A DNA stretch of 64,000 nucleotides from Selenomonas sp. oral taxon 892 str. F0426 (lineage in GTDB: Bacteria; Bacillota; Negativicutes; Selenomonadales; Selenomonadaceae). Where the stretch lies: contig NZ_KI260535.1 in NCBI RefSeq assembly GCF_000468035.1, positions 102,806 to 166,805 of the forward strand, in the 5' to 3' direction. The notes beneath the pieces are model-generated. The model did no database searches, was not told the DNA's origin, and saw only the letters and a program-made list of their open reading frames with translations. The position numbers were made by a program, and so were the translations under genes. Shown in pieces: positions 24,080-32,930 of this stretch (the first letter of the stretch is position 1; every line of letters starts with the position of its first letter).

Positions 24080-26743
24080 TCACCCTCTCGCCCGCACAAA
24101 TCCCTTCCACACTGCCTTTCTCAGCAGATCCACAGGAATCATGGTCGCGGCAAGAAGGAAGACCAGCGCCCATCCGCCCGCGTGAATCGGCGTGCAGCTG
24201 AACATGCCGCCGATCCATGCGCCGATATCGTGCGGGATGTACGGTGCGTTGATAATCGCCGCCATGATGAGGACGATCATCGCCCATACTTTGACAAAGC
24301 CGATATTCTCGCCGAGTCCGCGAAAGATGCCAAAGCCCGTGGAACGCACATTGAATCCATTCATGAGGGAGGCAAGTACGAAGAGCAGGAAGTACGCCGT
24401 ATAGTGTTCCTTTGTCTCTCCGAAAACAGCGGCAACACGCGCATCTGTGAGGAAGAAGAAGCTGAGCAGAATGAGCCATACGCCCATCCATATGATCTGC
24501 ACAGTCATCGCAGGACTGATCAGGTTCGCATCACGCCTGCGCGGCTTCTCGCGCATATAGCTCTCATGTGCTGGCTCATTGCCGAGCATGATCGCCCCCA
24601 GACTGTCCATGACGAGGTTGATAAAGAGAAGATGCGTCACGCGCAGGGGTTCGATGATCCCAAAGAAGGGCGCAGCGGCACTCACGACGACAGCCGCAAT
24701 ATTGATGACGAGCTGGAATCGGCAGAACTTCAGGATGTTGTTGTAGATCGTACGCCCGTAGAGGATCGCATCCTTGATGGAGCGGAAATTGTCGTCGAGA
24801 ATGACGATGTCCCCCGCATCGCGCGCCGCCTCCGTCCCACTCCCCATGGCAAAGCCGACATCGGCGCGCCGCAGCGCCGGAGAATCGTTGACCCCATCCC
24901 CCGTCATACCGACGACGAGATTCATCTGTTGAGAGAGGCGCACGATGCGCGACTTGTCCGTTGGCAGAGCACGTGCGATGACACGCAGCTGCGGCAGGAT
25001 GCGCTGCACCTCCGCATCATTCATCTGGGCGAGCTCATTGCTTGTGAGAACGAGATCACTGTCTGCACGCAGAAGCCCCGCATCGTGCGCAATCGCAACG
25101 GCGGTCTCACGGCGGTCGCCTGTTACCATGACGACCTGCACACCTGCGGATTGAACCTCAGTGATCGCCGCGCGCGCCTCAGGCCGCACATCGTCACGAA
25201 TCGCAGCAAATCCGATGAGAACAACATCCGCATTGATCTCGTTCTTCCGAAAGGGCTGCTCCGAGTACCCAAATGCCAGCACGCGCATTGCACGCGCTGC
25301 GTAGGTGTTTATTTTTTCGTCGAGCGCAGCTTCGTCAAAGGGGGCAATCTGACCATCCTCCCGCAGCGCATATTTCGCCCGTGCAAGAAGTGCCTCGGGT
25401 GCCCCCTTGTAGACGACGGTGCCGCGCACAGGCAGCTCTGCCTGACTGAATTTATTCGTCGAGTTGAAGGTCTGCCGCTGCCCCACGCGGTAGTTCTCAT
25501 TCTCCTGCATCGTGCGATAGGTCTCCACACCGAGGAATCGCATGACGGCCTGATCCGTCGGATTGCCTCCAATCACATTGCCGCGTTCGTCGTACATGGC
25601 GGCGGAGTTCATCCCGATCGCCAGCTTCAGCTTTTCATGCAGAAGGGCATGCTCCTCCGGCACGATGACGTGACCATCTGCCGTAAAGAATTCTACAACC
25701 TCGAGCTTCCCCCCCGTGATGGTGCCCGTCTTGTCACTGAAAAGGATGTTCAGCGAGCCTGCTGTCTCAATGCCGACGGCACGGCGGACGAGAACGCCGC
25801 GTGCAAGCATGCGGCTCGTGTTCTGCATAAGCACGAGAGAGATCATGAGCGGCAGCCCCTCAGGTACGGCACAGACAATGATGAGGATTGCAAGTGAGAC
25901 CGCCTGGATGAAATCCACGAAGACCTGGCTCCATCCCAGCATGACATAGTCCTGGAGGCCGCCGGCACGCAAGGCAAAGAACATCATGTAGAGGGAGATA
26001 ATAGCGATTCCTGAGATATAGCCGAATGCGGAGATCTGATCTGCGAGCTTTGCGAGCTTCACCTGCAGCGGCGAGTCCGGCTCGCGCACCTGCATCTCCG
26101 CCGCCATCTGGCCCATCATCGTGTGCACACCGACGCGCTGCACCTCCATCACGCCCTCGCCGTCAAAGACAACAGTGCCGCGAAACAGTGTCGCATCATC
26201 GACGAAGGTATCCCCCGTGACCTCTGTTGGAAAAATATAGGATTTATCCGCAGGGATTTTCGGACACTCCTCCGTCTCGCCGTTCAGTGCCGCATTGTTC
26301 ACGCGCAGATCACCCGCGACGAGTACCCCATCCGCCGGGATCTTGTTCCCCCCTTGCAGGATCACATGATCGCCCACGACGATCTCATCCACAGGCAGAA
26401 CGACAAGGCCTCTGTCGCGGCAGACCTTCGCTGTATCCTTTGCCGAACACGCCCGCAGTGCGCGATACTCCGTATCGCTTGCCACATTCGTCCGCGCCGT
26501 GACCGTCGCTACGAGGATAACTGTCACGATCGTGCCGACTGGCTCATAGATCTCCGCATATCCGGCGAAGTACATTGCGATCATGAGTACGACCATCACG
26601 AGCAGGATCCGGATCATCGGATCGCGGAACGTCTCTCGAAAGGCCTGTCCGAAGGTCATCCACGCAGGCTCGGGGATCGAATTGGTGCCATATTGTCGGC
26701 GCGATGCCTGCGCCTCTGCCGACGTGAGTCCGGTGAATCTCAA
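24080..26743 (-). CDS. Calcium-type P-type ATPase
   Basis: An 887-residue P2-type cation pump, probably exporting Ca2+ across the inner membrane. Seen in order: N-terminal GLTSAEAQASRRQYGTNSIP, transmembrane pair near 45-85, actuator loop with LNGETEE (about 153-159), the ion-site segment VPEGLPLM (about 293-300), phosphorylation motif DKTGTI (337-342), the hinge MTGDGVNDSPAL, and four to six C-terminal helices. The actuator motif is NGE rather than the usual TGE, and the expected glycine-threonine is replaced; function may be altered or tolerated. Translation appears to begin at TTG (26743), with AAGGGGAG just upstream. The PepSY membrane gene precedes it by 49 bases. Confidence 0.88.
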   Translation of the reverse strand: MRFTGLTSAEAQASRRQYGTNSIPEPAWMTFGQAFRETFRDPMIRILLVMVVLMIAMYFAGYAEIYEPVGTIVTVILVATVTARTNVASDTEYRALRACSAKDTAKVCRDRGLVVLPVDEIVVGDHVILQGGNKIPADGVLVAGDLRVNNAALNGETEECPKIPADKSYIFPTEVTGDTFVDDATLFRGTVVFDGEGVMEVQRVGVHTMMGQMAAEMQVREPDSPLQVKLAKLADQISAFGYISGIAIISLYMMFFALRAGGLQDYVMLGWSQVFVDFIQAVSLAILIIVCAVPEGLPLMISLVLMQNTSRMLARGVLVRRAVGIETAGSLNILFSDKTGTITGGKLEVVEFFTADGHVIVPEEHALLHEKLKLAIGMNSAAMYDERGNVIGGNPTDQAVMRFLGVETYRTMQENENYRVGQRQTFNSTNKFSQAELPVRGTVVYKGAPEALLARAKYALREDGQIAPFDEAALDEKINTYAARAMRVLAFGYSEQPFRKNEINADVVLIGFAAIRDDVRPEARAAITEVQSAGVQVVMVTGDRRETAVAIAHDAGLLRADSDLVLTSNELAQMNDAEVQRILPQLRVIARALPTDKSRIVRLSQQMNLVVGMTGDGVNDSPALRRADVGFAMGSGTEAARDAGDIVILDDNFRSIKDAILYGRTIYNNILKFCRFQLVINIAAVVVSAAAPFFGIIEPLRVTHLLFINLVMDSLGAIMLGNEPAHESYMREKPRRRDANLISPAMTVQIIWMGVWLILLSFFFLTDARVAAVFGETKEHYTAYFLLFVLASLMNGFNVRSTGFGIFRGLGENIGFVKVWAMIVLIMAAIINAPYIPHDIGAWIGGMFSCTPIHAGGWALVFLLAATMIPVDLLRKAVWKGFVRARG

Positions 26744-26792
26744 TCCATCTCCCCTTTTCTACCCCCTGACAGTTCCAGCCCCATGCAAGATA

Positions 26793-28082
26793 CTATCCAC
26801 GCAATGTACGTACAAAATAAACAACCAAATAGACCCCAAGTGCAAACGCTATCTTCTCCCCAAGCTCCCCATAGAGCGGTGCGATGAGCATGATAAGGGT
26901 GATCCCCGTAATGCGCGCCAGCTCCTCCCACGAGGAATTCGCACGCTCGTGCACAATATCCTCGACCGCTGCAGAGATGCGGCTCCTCCAGCGTGTCAGC
27001 CAGAGGAAAATACCCGTGAGGATCATCCCTGCCGTCGTAAGGATAAAGAACACCCAAATCATCTTTGTACCGAGCATCTCATGCGTATGGATGTGGATAT
27101 TCAGGAAAAACTGTGCCATCGTCAGCCATGGAGCTACCGGCACAAAAAGGGGATCACCGCCGCCTGCCGGAAGGTATGCCTGCTCTCCCAGCTGGAAGTC
27201 GGTGGGGCGTGCCGTCGGATCTGCGAGCTGGAATATATATAGTTCCTTTGGTGTCGCGGGAAGCCTCAGGGAGATGACCTCTTTTTTCGGGTAAGCAGCT
27301 TCGATCTGCGCCAGTGCCTCAGTCGCGGGGATTACATTCTCCGTCTGCATGCCCGTGAAGTGCTCCGCCGCCATCTCATGCGCCGTTCGGTGATAGTCCC
27401 GCATCCCCATGGAGTAGAGGACGATAAAGATGCCGCTCACGCACATGGCAATGGTCCAAACACCCGCAAATACGGAGGCAAATTTATGCCAATCCGACCA
27501 GAAGAGCCGATGTGTCTTTTTGCGCAGGGTACCGAAGGAGAGCTTCTTCATCATCGGCAGATAGAGATAGACACCGCTGATGACAGAGAAGATCGAGAGC
27601 ACGCACATGAAGGCGAGGAAGTCACGCCCCTCCGTTCCCATGCCCATACGGACATGAAGGACGTGCATTGTGTGCATGAACGAGTGCAGCGTCTCCGAGC
27701 GGTATACGCGATCTGTGCGGTTGAACACCGTCCCCGTCCGCACATCGTACATAATCTGTTCGCCGCCCATGCGCATATGGGAGCGTGTCGCCTGTTTGCT
27801 CGGATCCTTGACGAGAAAGTAGAGGGTTCCATCCGCCCCATCCGGCGTAACAGCAAGGATCTCCTTAGATGGGAACGCACGCGTCACGGCATCTGTTCCC
27901 GCAGGCAGCGCCTGCCAGATCTCCGCAAGAGGCATGGGTTCTCCCCGCTCCGGCATGTTCACCGTATTCCACGCGTTGATCTCACCGCGAAACATGAGCG
28001 GCAGCCCCGTCAGTGTCAGCAGCAGCAGAAAAAGCGCACAGATGAGACTGACCCACTGATGAATGACATAGATTTTTCGCAT
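26793..28082 (-). CDS. PepSY-associated transmembrane protein (PiuB-like)
   Basis: A 429-residue inner-membrane protein with the layout of the PepSY-TM family: first helix RKIYVIHQWVSLICALFLLLLTLTGLPL, a periplasmic PepSY-like domain, paired helices with conserved His (WHKFASVFAGVWTIAMCVSG), a second PepSY-like domain (ALAQIEAAYPKKEVISLRL) and three C-terminal helices. Homologues are often iron-regulated and linked to siderophore or ferric uptake and reduction. Here it sits before a Ca2+-type P-ATPase. Metal transport is a reasonable inference; the substrate is unknown. No strong terminator separates the two genes, so they may be co-transcribed. Confidence 0.85.
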   Translation of the reverse strand: MRKIYVIHQWVSLICALFLLLLTLTGLPLMFRGEINAWNTVNMPERGEPMPLAEIWQALPAGTDAVTRAFPSKEILAVTPDGADGTLYFLVKDPSKQATRSHMRMGGEQIMYDVRTGTVFNRTDRVYRSETLHSFMHTMHVLHVRMGMGTEGRDFLAFMCVLSIFSVISGVYLYLPMMKKLSFGTLRKKTHRLFWSDWHKFASVFAGVWTIAMCVSGIFIVLYSMGMRDYHRTAHEMAAEHFTGMQTENVIPATEALAQIEAAYPKKEVISLRLPATPKELYIFQLADPTARPTDFQLGEQAYLPAGGGDPLFVPVAPWLTMAQFFLNIHIHTHEMLGTKMIWVFFILTTAGMILTGIFLWLTRWRSRISAAVEDIVHERANSSWEELARITGITLIMLIAPLYGELGEKIAFALGVYLVVYFVRTLRG

Positions 28083-28152
28083 ACAATTGCCCTCAATTCA
28101 TAAAGAGATTTTACCACCCCTATCATAACACAAAACGCATGAAAACGGGATA

Positions 28153-28198
28153 CAAAAAAGAGGACGGCTGCGCAGTGCCGCGCAGTCGTCCCCCTCTT
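28153..28198 (-). terminator. Terminator after hpf
   Basis: 12-bp stem (28162-28173 with 28180-28191, one mismatch) followed on the minus strand by TCTTTTTTG. Confidence 0.8.
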
Positions 28199-28203
28199 AC
28201 TCG

Positions 28204-28749
28204 TCAGCCTTTCTCAATCTCGATCAAGGCGTATTTTCCGTCATTACGGCTGTATACCACATTGACCTCCTCCGTCTCCGCATTGCGGAAAACGAAGAAG
28301 CGGTGATTCAGCAGGTTCATCTGCATGATCGCCTCCTGCACATCCATCGGCTGGACGGCAAAATGCTTCGTCTTGACAACAGGGAATATGTCGTCCTCCT
28401 CAGGTATCGGCTGTACGAATGTCTCAACCGCCTCGGCCTTGAAGCCGCCGTGACGGAACCGTCGCTCGAGTTTCGTCTTCTGCTTTCGAATTTGACGCTC
28501 CAGCTTCTCGATCACGAGGTCAATGGAGCTGTACATATCTTCCGAATGCTCCTCGCCGCGCAGCAGGACACCACGCACGATGGGAGCCGTTACCTCTACC
28601 TTGTGATGCTTCCCCTCCACCGAGAGAAGTACTGAGATATCCCCGATGTCCTCGAAATACTTCGTGATCTTGCCGACCCGCTTCTCCACATAGTCACGCA
28701 GCGCCGGTGTAACCTCGACATTCTTTCCCCGAATCGTGAATGCAGCCAT
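28204..28749 (-). CDS. hpf: Ribosome hibernation promoting factor, long form
   Basis: A 181-residue protein that joins 70S ribosomes into inactive 100S dimers in stationary phase. N-terminal S30AE domain: FTIRGKNVEVTPALRDYVEKRVGKITKYF; middle linker with RRFRHGGFKAE; C-terminal dimerisation domain VKTKHFAVQPMDVQEAIMQMNLLNHRFFVFRN. The two-domain length marks the long HPF found in Firmicutes. ATG at 28749 has AAAGGGG upstream; an in-frame ATG at 28821 would add 24 unconserved residues. Upstream GCAGGTTTT...TCGAAAT on the minus strand is vaguely sigma-H-like, which I do not press. Monocistronic. Confidence 0.93.
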   Translation of the reverse strand: MAAFTIRGKNVEVTPALRDYVEKRVGKITKYFEDIGDISVLLSVEGKHHKVEVTAPIVRGVLLRGEEHSEDMYSSIDLVIEKLERQIRKQKTKLERRFRHGGFKAEAVETFVQPIPEEDDIFPVVKTKHFAVQPMDVQEAIMQMNLLNHRFFVFRNAETEEVNVVYSRNDGKYALIEIEKG

Positions 28750-28905
28750 GAGACACAGCCCCTTTCTATCCACGGGAGCGATCTTATCTTCCACTCCCCT
28801 TTTATCTATGTATTTCGACATGAGCAGAAAAAAACCTGCAAAAGAATCGTTTTTCCCTAAATTCTGATTTTTCTTTGTGCCCTGCTCAGATCTTGATGCA
28901 AATGA

Positions 28906-28933
28906 AAAAGCCCGCTGTGTAAGCCGGGCTTTT
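28906..28933 (-). terminator. Terminator after cold-shock gene
   Basis: AAAAGCCCG / CGGGCTTTT, 9-bp stem, T run on the minus strand. Confidence 0.85.
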
Positions 28934-28946
28934 CAAATCTGATCCG

Positions 28947-29147
28947 CTATTCTTTTTTTACGACGTTGTCCGCCTGGGGACCGCGCGCACCCTCGACGAT
29001 TTCGAACTCCACTTCCTGTCCTTCGCTGAGGGTTTTGTAGCCCTCACCCTGGATCGAGGAAAAATGGACGAATACATCATCGCCGTCCTCGCGGGAGATA
29101 AATCCATATCCCTTATCCGCGCTGAACCATTTCACTTTGCCCGTCAT
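28947..29147 (-). CDS. Cold-shock domain protein
   Basis: A 66-residue CspA-type RNA chaperone. RNP1 KGYGFISR (about residues 12-19) and RNP2 VFVHFSS (about 25-31) are both intact, and the length is standard. The ATG at 29147 has AAAGGAGA upstream; a longer in-frame start at 29207 is rejected. It is driven by a perfect consensus promoter (29222-29250) and has a leader of about 68 bases. Such proteins melt RNA structure; whether it responds to cold is not visible. Confidence 0.95.
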   Translation of the reverse strand: MTGKVKWFSADKGYGFISREDGDDVFVHFSSIQGEGYKTLSEGQEVEFEIVEGARGPQADNVVKKE

Positions 29148-29221
29148 ATCGGCTCTCCTTTCTCTGGTGGAGAAAGCTCTAAAATCAGTGTTTCTCCTAT
29201 ATCGCACGTATGCTTCTCCTT

Positions 29222-29250
29222 ATTATAAGAGCCGTATGTACGACTGTCAA
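29222..29250 (-). promoter_or_regulatory. Consensus promoter of cold-shock gene
   Basis: TTGACA (29245-29250) and TATAAT (29222-29227) on the minus strand with exactly 17 bases between: a perfect housekeeping sigma promoter. Confidence 0.85.
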
Positions 29251-29315
29251 TGGGAGAAAACGAAACAAGGCGAAAAAGAAGGATTTCGCTGCGTTGATGC
29301 GCGCGGCAAGAGGTC

Positions 29316-32051
29316 TCAACGGTGCGGGAAAAACTTCTCCACGCGCGCAGACCGCGCACGTTCAAGCTCCTCGCGCCGCTGCATCAGCTCCCGATAGGCC
29401 GCGATATAGGCATCAATGTGCTGGTCAAGGAGCCGATGCTCCGCAACATAGCGGTAGGCATTCTCCGCGATCGTACGTCTGAGATCGGCACGCTGAATGA
29501 GGAGGTCCAGTTTCTCAGCAAACGCCTTAGGACTATGGCAGATCATGCCTGTCTCTCCATCGCGCACGGATCCCGCATAGACCGTTGGGGATGCGAGTAC
29601 CGCCGCGCCATGCCCCGCCGCCTCGATGAACTTGAGATCGGATTTACCACGGTTGAACTCCGTGTCGCGCAGCGGCAGTAGTGCAATGTCCGAGGCATGC
29701 AGAGCTGCCGTGTAGCGCTCATAGGGGGCAACGATGGATGCATCTCTCACGCCGCCGGTAAACTCCTTCGCCTTCGTTTGAAGTGCCTCATAGAATCCAT
29801 GATCCGAGACAACGCGGAAGAAGAGGCGATCGCCATACCGTCGGATCGCCTTGTTGATCGCCGGCATCAGCGGCTCCCAATCGGGGCGGCGGTTCAGCGC
29901 ACCGAAGAAGATCGTCACTCGATCGGTCGATGCGTCATACGTGCGCTTCTCTGGGAGCTGCTCCAGCTGATTCTCAAAGATATAGATGTATGGATTGAAC
30001 TCCCTCAGGTAGTCTGCCAGATACTTGGTCGAGGTCTGTAGGGCTGTGACAGCACGGAAGCAGAAAAAGTTCCCCTCCTCGACTGCAGACGTGATCCGCG
30101 GATGATCGTCAATCTCCTGGAGCAGGACATTTCCGCGGCCTGCATGTGCTGTCAGGAGATCATGCAGCCAAGGCTCCGGACGAATAACGGCACGCTCGAG
30201 GAGGATGATGCTGTCATGCAGATCGCCGATCTCATCCAGCTCGATCCCTTCATCGCCAGGATTGGTGCATCCACTCAGAGAAATGATGCCGCGCTCACGG
30301 AGGCGCTGCAGAGGAGCATCGAGGCGAACAGGTGCGCACCCCTCCACGCGATTCATCATAATGACATGAATATCAGGCAGTGCGGCCTCATATTCCTGAC
30401 GCAGTGCAGGAGATACACGCGAGAGCAAGGGGGCGATCTGCGTGCGATCTTCCTCCAATTTACGCAGCACCGCCCGATGGTCCTCTTCTTTCGTCAAAAA
30501 TACACGCTTTCGCCAGTAGTCCTCAATCAGACGCCGCCATTCAATGCGGCTGAGGACAATCGTATCCGGCAGCTGTCCCTCCTGTCCGTCATGCTGACGG
30601 AAGAGACTGAGCGGTCTGCTGAAAATGACTGCATCGCCCTTTTCAAGGAGCTCCAGCCACATGGCACAGGCCGAGATCGTCTGATATCCGCGTGATTGGG
30701 CACGCCAATAGTGATGTGTCAGATCACGACGCCGGAAGAGGACGGCCGATGGTTCGCCCAAAAAATTACTGCAGAACGCGAGCATTGCATGACCGAGATC
30801 CGCTCCCGGAAAGACACTATATGTATCGTAAACGGGCGGAACATCCGTCCACTGTCCGATGAAATCTCCGTTCCCATCAATGATTCCGCGCACCGAGGTA
30901 ACGAGGGCCGCCGTCGGTTCGGATAGAAACGCATCCACCATCAGCGTGATCTTATCCGGCAGGAGAATATCATCGTCCATGCACCACTGCAGGAACTCTC
31001 CCTGCGCTAGGTGTTCAAACGGCATAAAGTTTTCTTCTTTGCTGTGTGCGTTCTTATTCCGCACATAGCGTACACGCACATCATCCCGATAGTCCTGCAT
31101 CAGCTCCGCTGTGCGCTCGTTCGTCGAGTTGTCACAGACAATGACCTCAATATTCGGATAGGTCTGTGCAAGAGCACTCTCAAGTGTCTCATGGAAATAT
31201 TCCGGCCGGTTGTACGTCGGGATCATGATGCTGACGAGCGGCGCCTTCAGAAGCGCCGTGCGCGCCGTTGCATGAATGAGCGGGAGATTGTGCGCCCACA
31301 CAATTGTGCCCAGTGGTTGCTGCAGAATCGTCTCTGGCAAACCGATGTCGATGCCCCACCGCTCCATAAGGAGGAGACGTGCTTCGGAGCGTGTCAGATC
31401 AAAGAGCTCACACTGTCCCGCCCCCCTATGGGCAAGATAGACAGGAACGCGCAGGAGGTAAAAGCCCTCATATTTCAAACGGAACGAGAGGTCAAGATCC
31501 GCTCCTCCGCCCGTAAACAGCTCATCAAAACCATGCAGTCGGACAAAGGCTGAGCGACGTATGAGCAGTGCGAAGTCCTCGAGAAACAAGCTCTCAGACG
31601 GACTCGTGAGATGCTTTCGCACCCATGCACTGGGGTCTTCCCCCTTCGCTGCCATCTCCTCTGCTTTCAAATACTGCCAGGAGAACACCGTGCGATTGGA
31701 TAAGGGGCCAACGGCAGCAATTTTTTCGTCCAACAGGAGTGTTTCAAGCAGCTTCTGCAGCCCCTCTGCCGTCAGGATGACGCCCTCCCGTACAAAGAGC
31801 AGGCTCGCTCCTGAGGCGGATGCGGCACCGCAGTTCCATAGAGCTGCCGCTCCGCTCTCATCAGATACGCAGAAACGGAGCGGCAGACCTTGCAGACTCC
31901 GCTGCACATCCCGTTCCATCTCTGCAGATGAGACGACCAGCAGCTCTGCCCCCATGTGAAGGGCAGCTGCTGCATCACATGCAGCCTCTGCCGAGGCGCG
32001 CAGGTAATCCGCATCCTCGACTGCTGCGATGATAATGCTGAGCGCACTCAT
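29316..32051 (-). CDS. Three-domain glycosyltransferase (degenerate GT2 - GT2 - GT4-like)
   Basis: A 911-residue cytoplasmic protein. Residues 1-250 have a GT2-like fold (SIIIAAVEDADYLRA..., FDELFTGGGADLDLSFRLKYEG) but the usual DxD is replaced by REG, so this part is probably non-catalytic. Residues about 270-480 form an intact GT2: PLVSIMIPTYNRPEYFHETL, EVIVCDNSTNERT and CMDDDILLPDK. The C-terminal third (about 690-890) is GT4-like with VTIFFGALNRRPDWEPL, IALLPLRDTEFNRGKSDLKFIEAAGHG and VRDGETGMICHSP. It overlaps the preceding TPR gene by 4 bases (ATGA) and is the last gene of the glycosylation cluster. Sugar donors are unknown. Flagellin as final acceptor is inferred from position. Confidence 0.85.
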   Translation of the reverse strand: MSALSIIIAAVEDADYLRASAEAACDAAAALHMGAELLVVSSAEMERDVQRSLQGLPLRFCVSDESGAAALWNCGAASASGASLLFVREGVILTAEGLQKLLETLLLDEKIAAVGPLSNRTVFSWQYLKAEEMAAKGEDPSAWVRKHLTSPSESLFLEDFALLIRRSAFVRLHGFDELFTGGGADLDLSFRLKYEGFYLLRVPVYLAHRGAGQCELFDLTRSEARLLLMERWGIDIGLPETILQQPLGTIVWAHNLPLIHATARTALLKAPLVSIMIPTYNRPEYFHETLESALAQTYPNIEVIVCDNSTNERTAELMQDYRDDVRVRYVRNKNAHSKEENFMPFEHLAQGEFLQWCMDDDILLPDKITLMVDAFLSEPTAALVTSVRGIIDGNGDFIGQWTDVPPVYDTYSVFPGADLGHAMLAFCSNFLGEPSAVLFRRRDLTHHYWRAQSRGYQTISACAMWLELLEKGDAVIFSRPLSLFRQHDGQEGQLPDTIVLSRIEWRRLIEDYWRKRVFLTKEEDHRAVLRKLEEDRTQIAPLLSRVSPALRQEYEAALPDIHVIMMNRVEGCAPVRLDAPLQRLRERGIISLSGCTNPGDEGIELDEIGDLHDSIILLERAVIRPEPWLHDLLTAHAGRGNVLLQEIDDHPRITSAVEEGNFFCFRAVTALQTSTKYLADYLREFNPYIYIFENQLEQLPEKRTYDASTDRVTIFFGALNRRPDWEPLMPAINKAIRRYGDRLFFRVVSDHGFYEALQTKAKEFTGGVRDASIVAPYERYTAALHASDIALLPLRDTEFNRGKSDLKFIEAAGHGAAVLASPTVYAGSVRDGETGMICHSPKAFAEKLDLLIQRADLRRTIAENAYRYVAEHRLLDQHIDAYIAAYRELMQRREELERARSARVEKFFPHR

Positions 32052-32860
32052 GATTTCAGTGCGCGCAGGAGTAGGAAATCGGTCTTACGCATCTTTGCCG
32101 CCAGAGCAATTGCTTTCTCATGATCGCCCATCTCATGCAGCAATAGCGCCATATTTCGAAGGGCATCAATGTTGCCCGGATCGAGCTGAATGGTCTCCAT
32201 GAGCAGGAGCTTCGCCCCCGCGTAGTCGCCGTCCATGTACGCAACGCCCGCAAAGGCATTGAGCGCACGGCATTTCTCCTGCGGACGGATCTGTTTGCTG
32301 AGAATCTCTGCCGCCATTGCCGCCGCATCGACCGATTTCTTTTTCAAATCAGCACCCACACGCTGGGATGCTGCCGAGGCTGGTACGGCCGGCGAAGGAG
32401 CAGCCGCCGCCTCCACCGAAGTGCCAAGGCCCAACAGATCTGCAATGTGCGGATACGCTGCACGCGTCTGATCGGAATGCAGCTGTGCATCGAGCCTCGC
32501 CAAACGCTTGATCTCCTCACGCTGTTCATCAGAGAGCGCCTTGCTGTGCACCGCAAGGATATGTTCATAAAGCTTCAGCGCATCATCTGCACGCTTCTCA
32601 CGCTGACAGATACGAGCAAGGAGCATGCGGATCTCGATGTTGCTCGGATCCTTTGAGAGTGTATTCGTCACCCAACTCGCAGCACGCGTATAGTCACCCA
32701 GCTCAAAATAGGCGCGCGCGACATCCCCGAAGCACTCCTCTGGAGGATTCCCCTGCTCCAGCATGTCGGCAAAGGTGTTAATCACCTCTGCATACTCCTT
32801 TTTCTTCATATGTGCGCGAATCTGCTCGATCGTTGCAATCTTCTTCTCTGCCATCGTCAT
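32048..32860 (-). CDS. TPR-repeat protein of the glycosylation cluster
   Basis: A roughly 270-residue protein made mainly of TPR-like helical hairpins: YAEVINTFADMLEQGNPPEECFGDVARAYFELGDYTRAASW, then ALKLYEHILAVHS and the C-terminal GNIDALRNMALLLHEMGDHEKAIALA. No catalytic glycosyltransferase domain is present, so it may be a scaffold for its neighbours. The ATG at 32860 has GAAAGGAAC upstream and is preferred; an upstream ATG at 32944 would add 28 very basic residues (KKRKQNRAERTRRKRARREE) and overlap the previous gene by 14 bases, but has a poor SD. Its stop overlaps the next gene by 4 bases. Confidence 0.75.
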   Translation of the reverse strand: MTMAEKKIATIEQIRAHMKKKEYAEVINTFADMLEQGNPPEECFGDVARAYFELGDYTRAASWVTNTLSKDPSNIEIRMLLARICQREKRADDALKLYEHILAVHSKALSDEQREEIKRLARLDAQLHSDQTRAAYPHIADLLGLGTSVEAAAAPSPAVPASAASQRVGADLKKKSVDAAAMAAEILSKQIRPQEKCRALNAFAGVAYMDGDYAGAKLLLMETIQLDPGNIDALRNMALLLHEMGDHEKAIALAAKMRKTDFLLLRALKS

Positions 32861-32930
32861 CGTTCCTTTCACATTTCGCTTTTCTTCCCGTCGTGCACGT
32901 TTTCTGCGCGTGCGCTCTGCACGGTTTTGC

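Noticed and set aside
24182..25897. 571-codon plus-strand frame opposite the Ca2+-type ATPase
   Set aside because: Antisense to an intact P-type ATPase; composition is dominated by His, Arg and Asp and no domain is seen.
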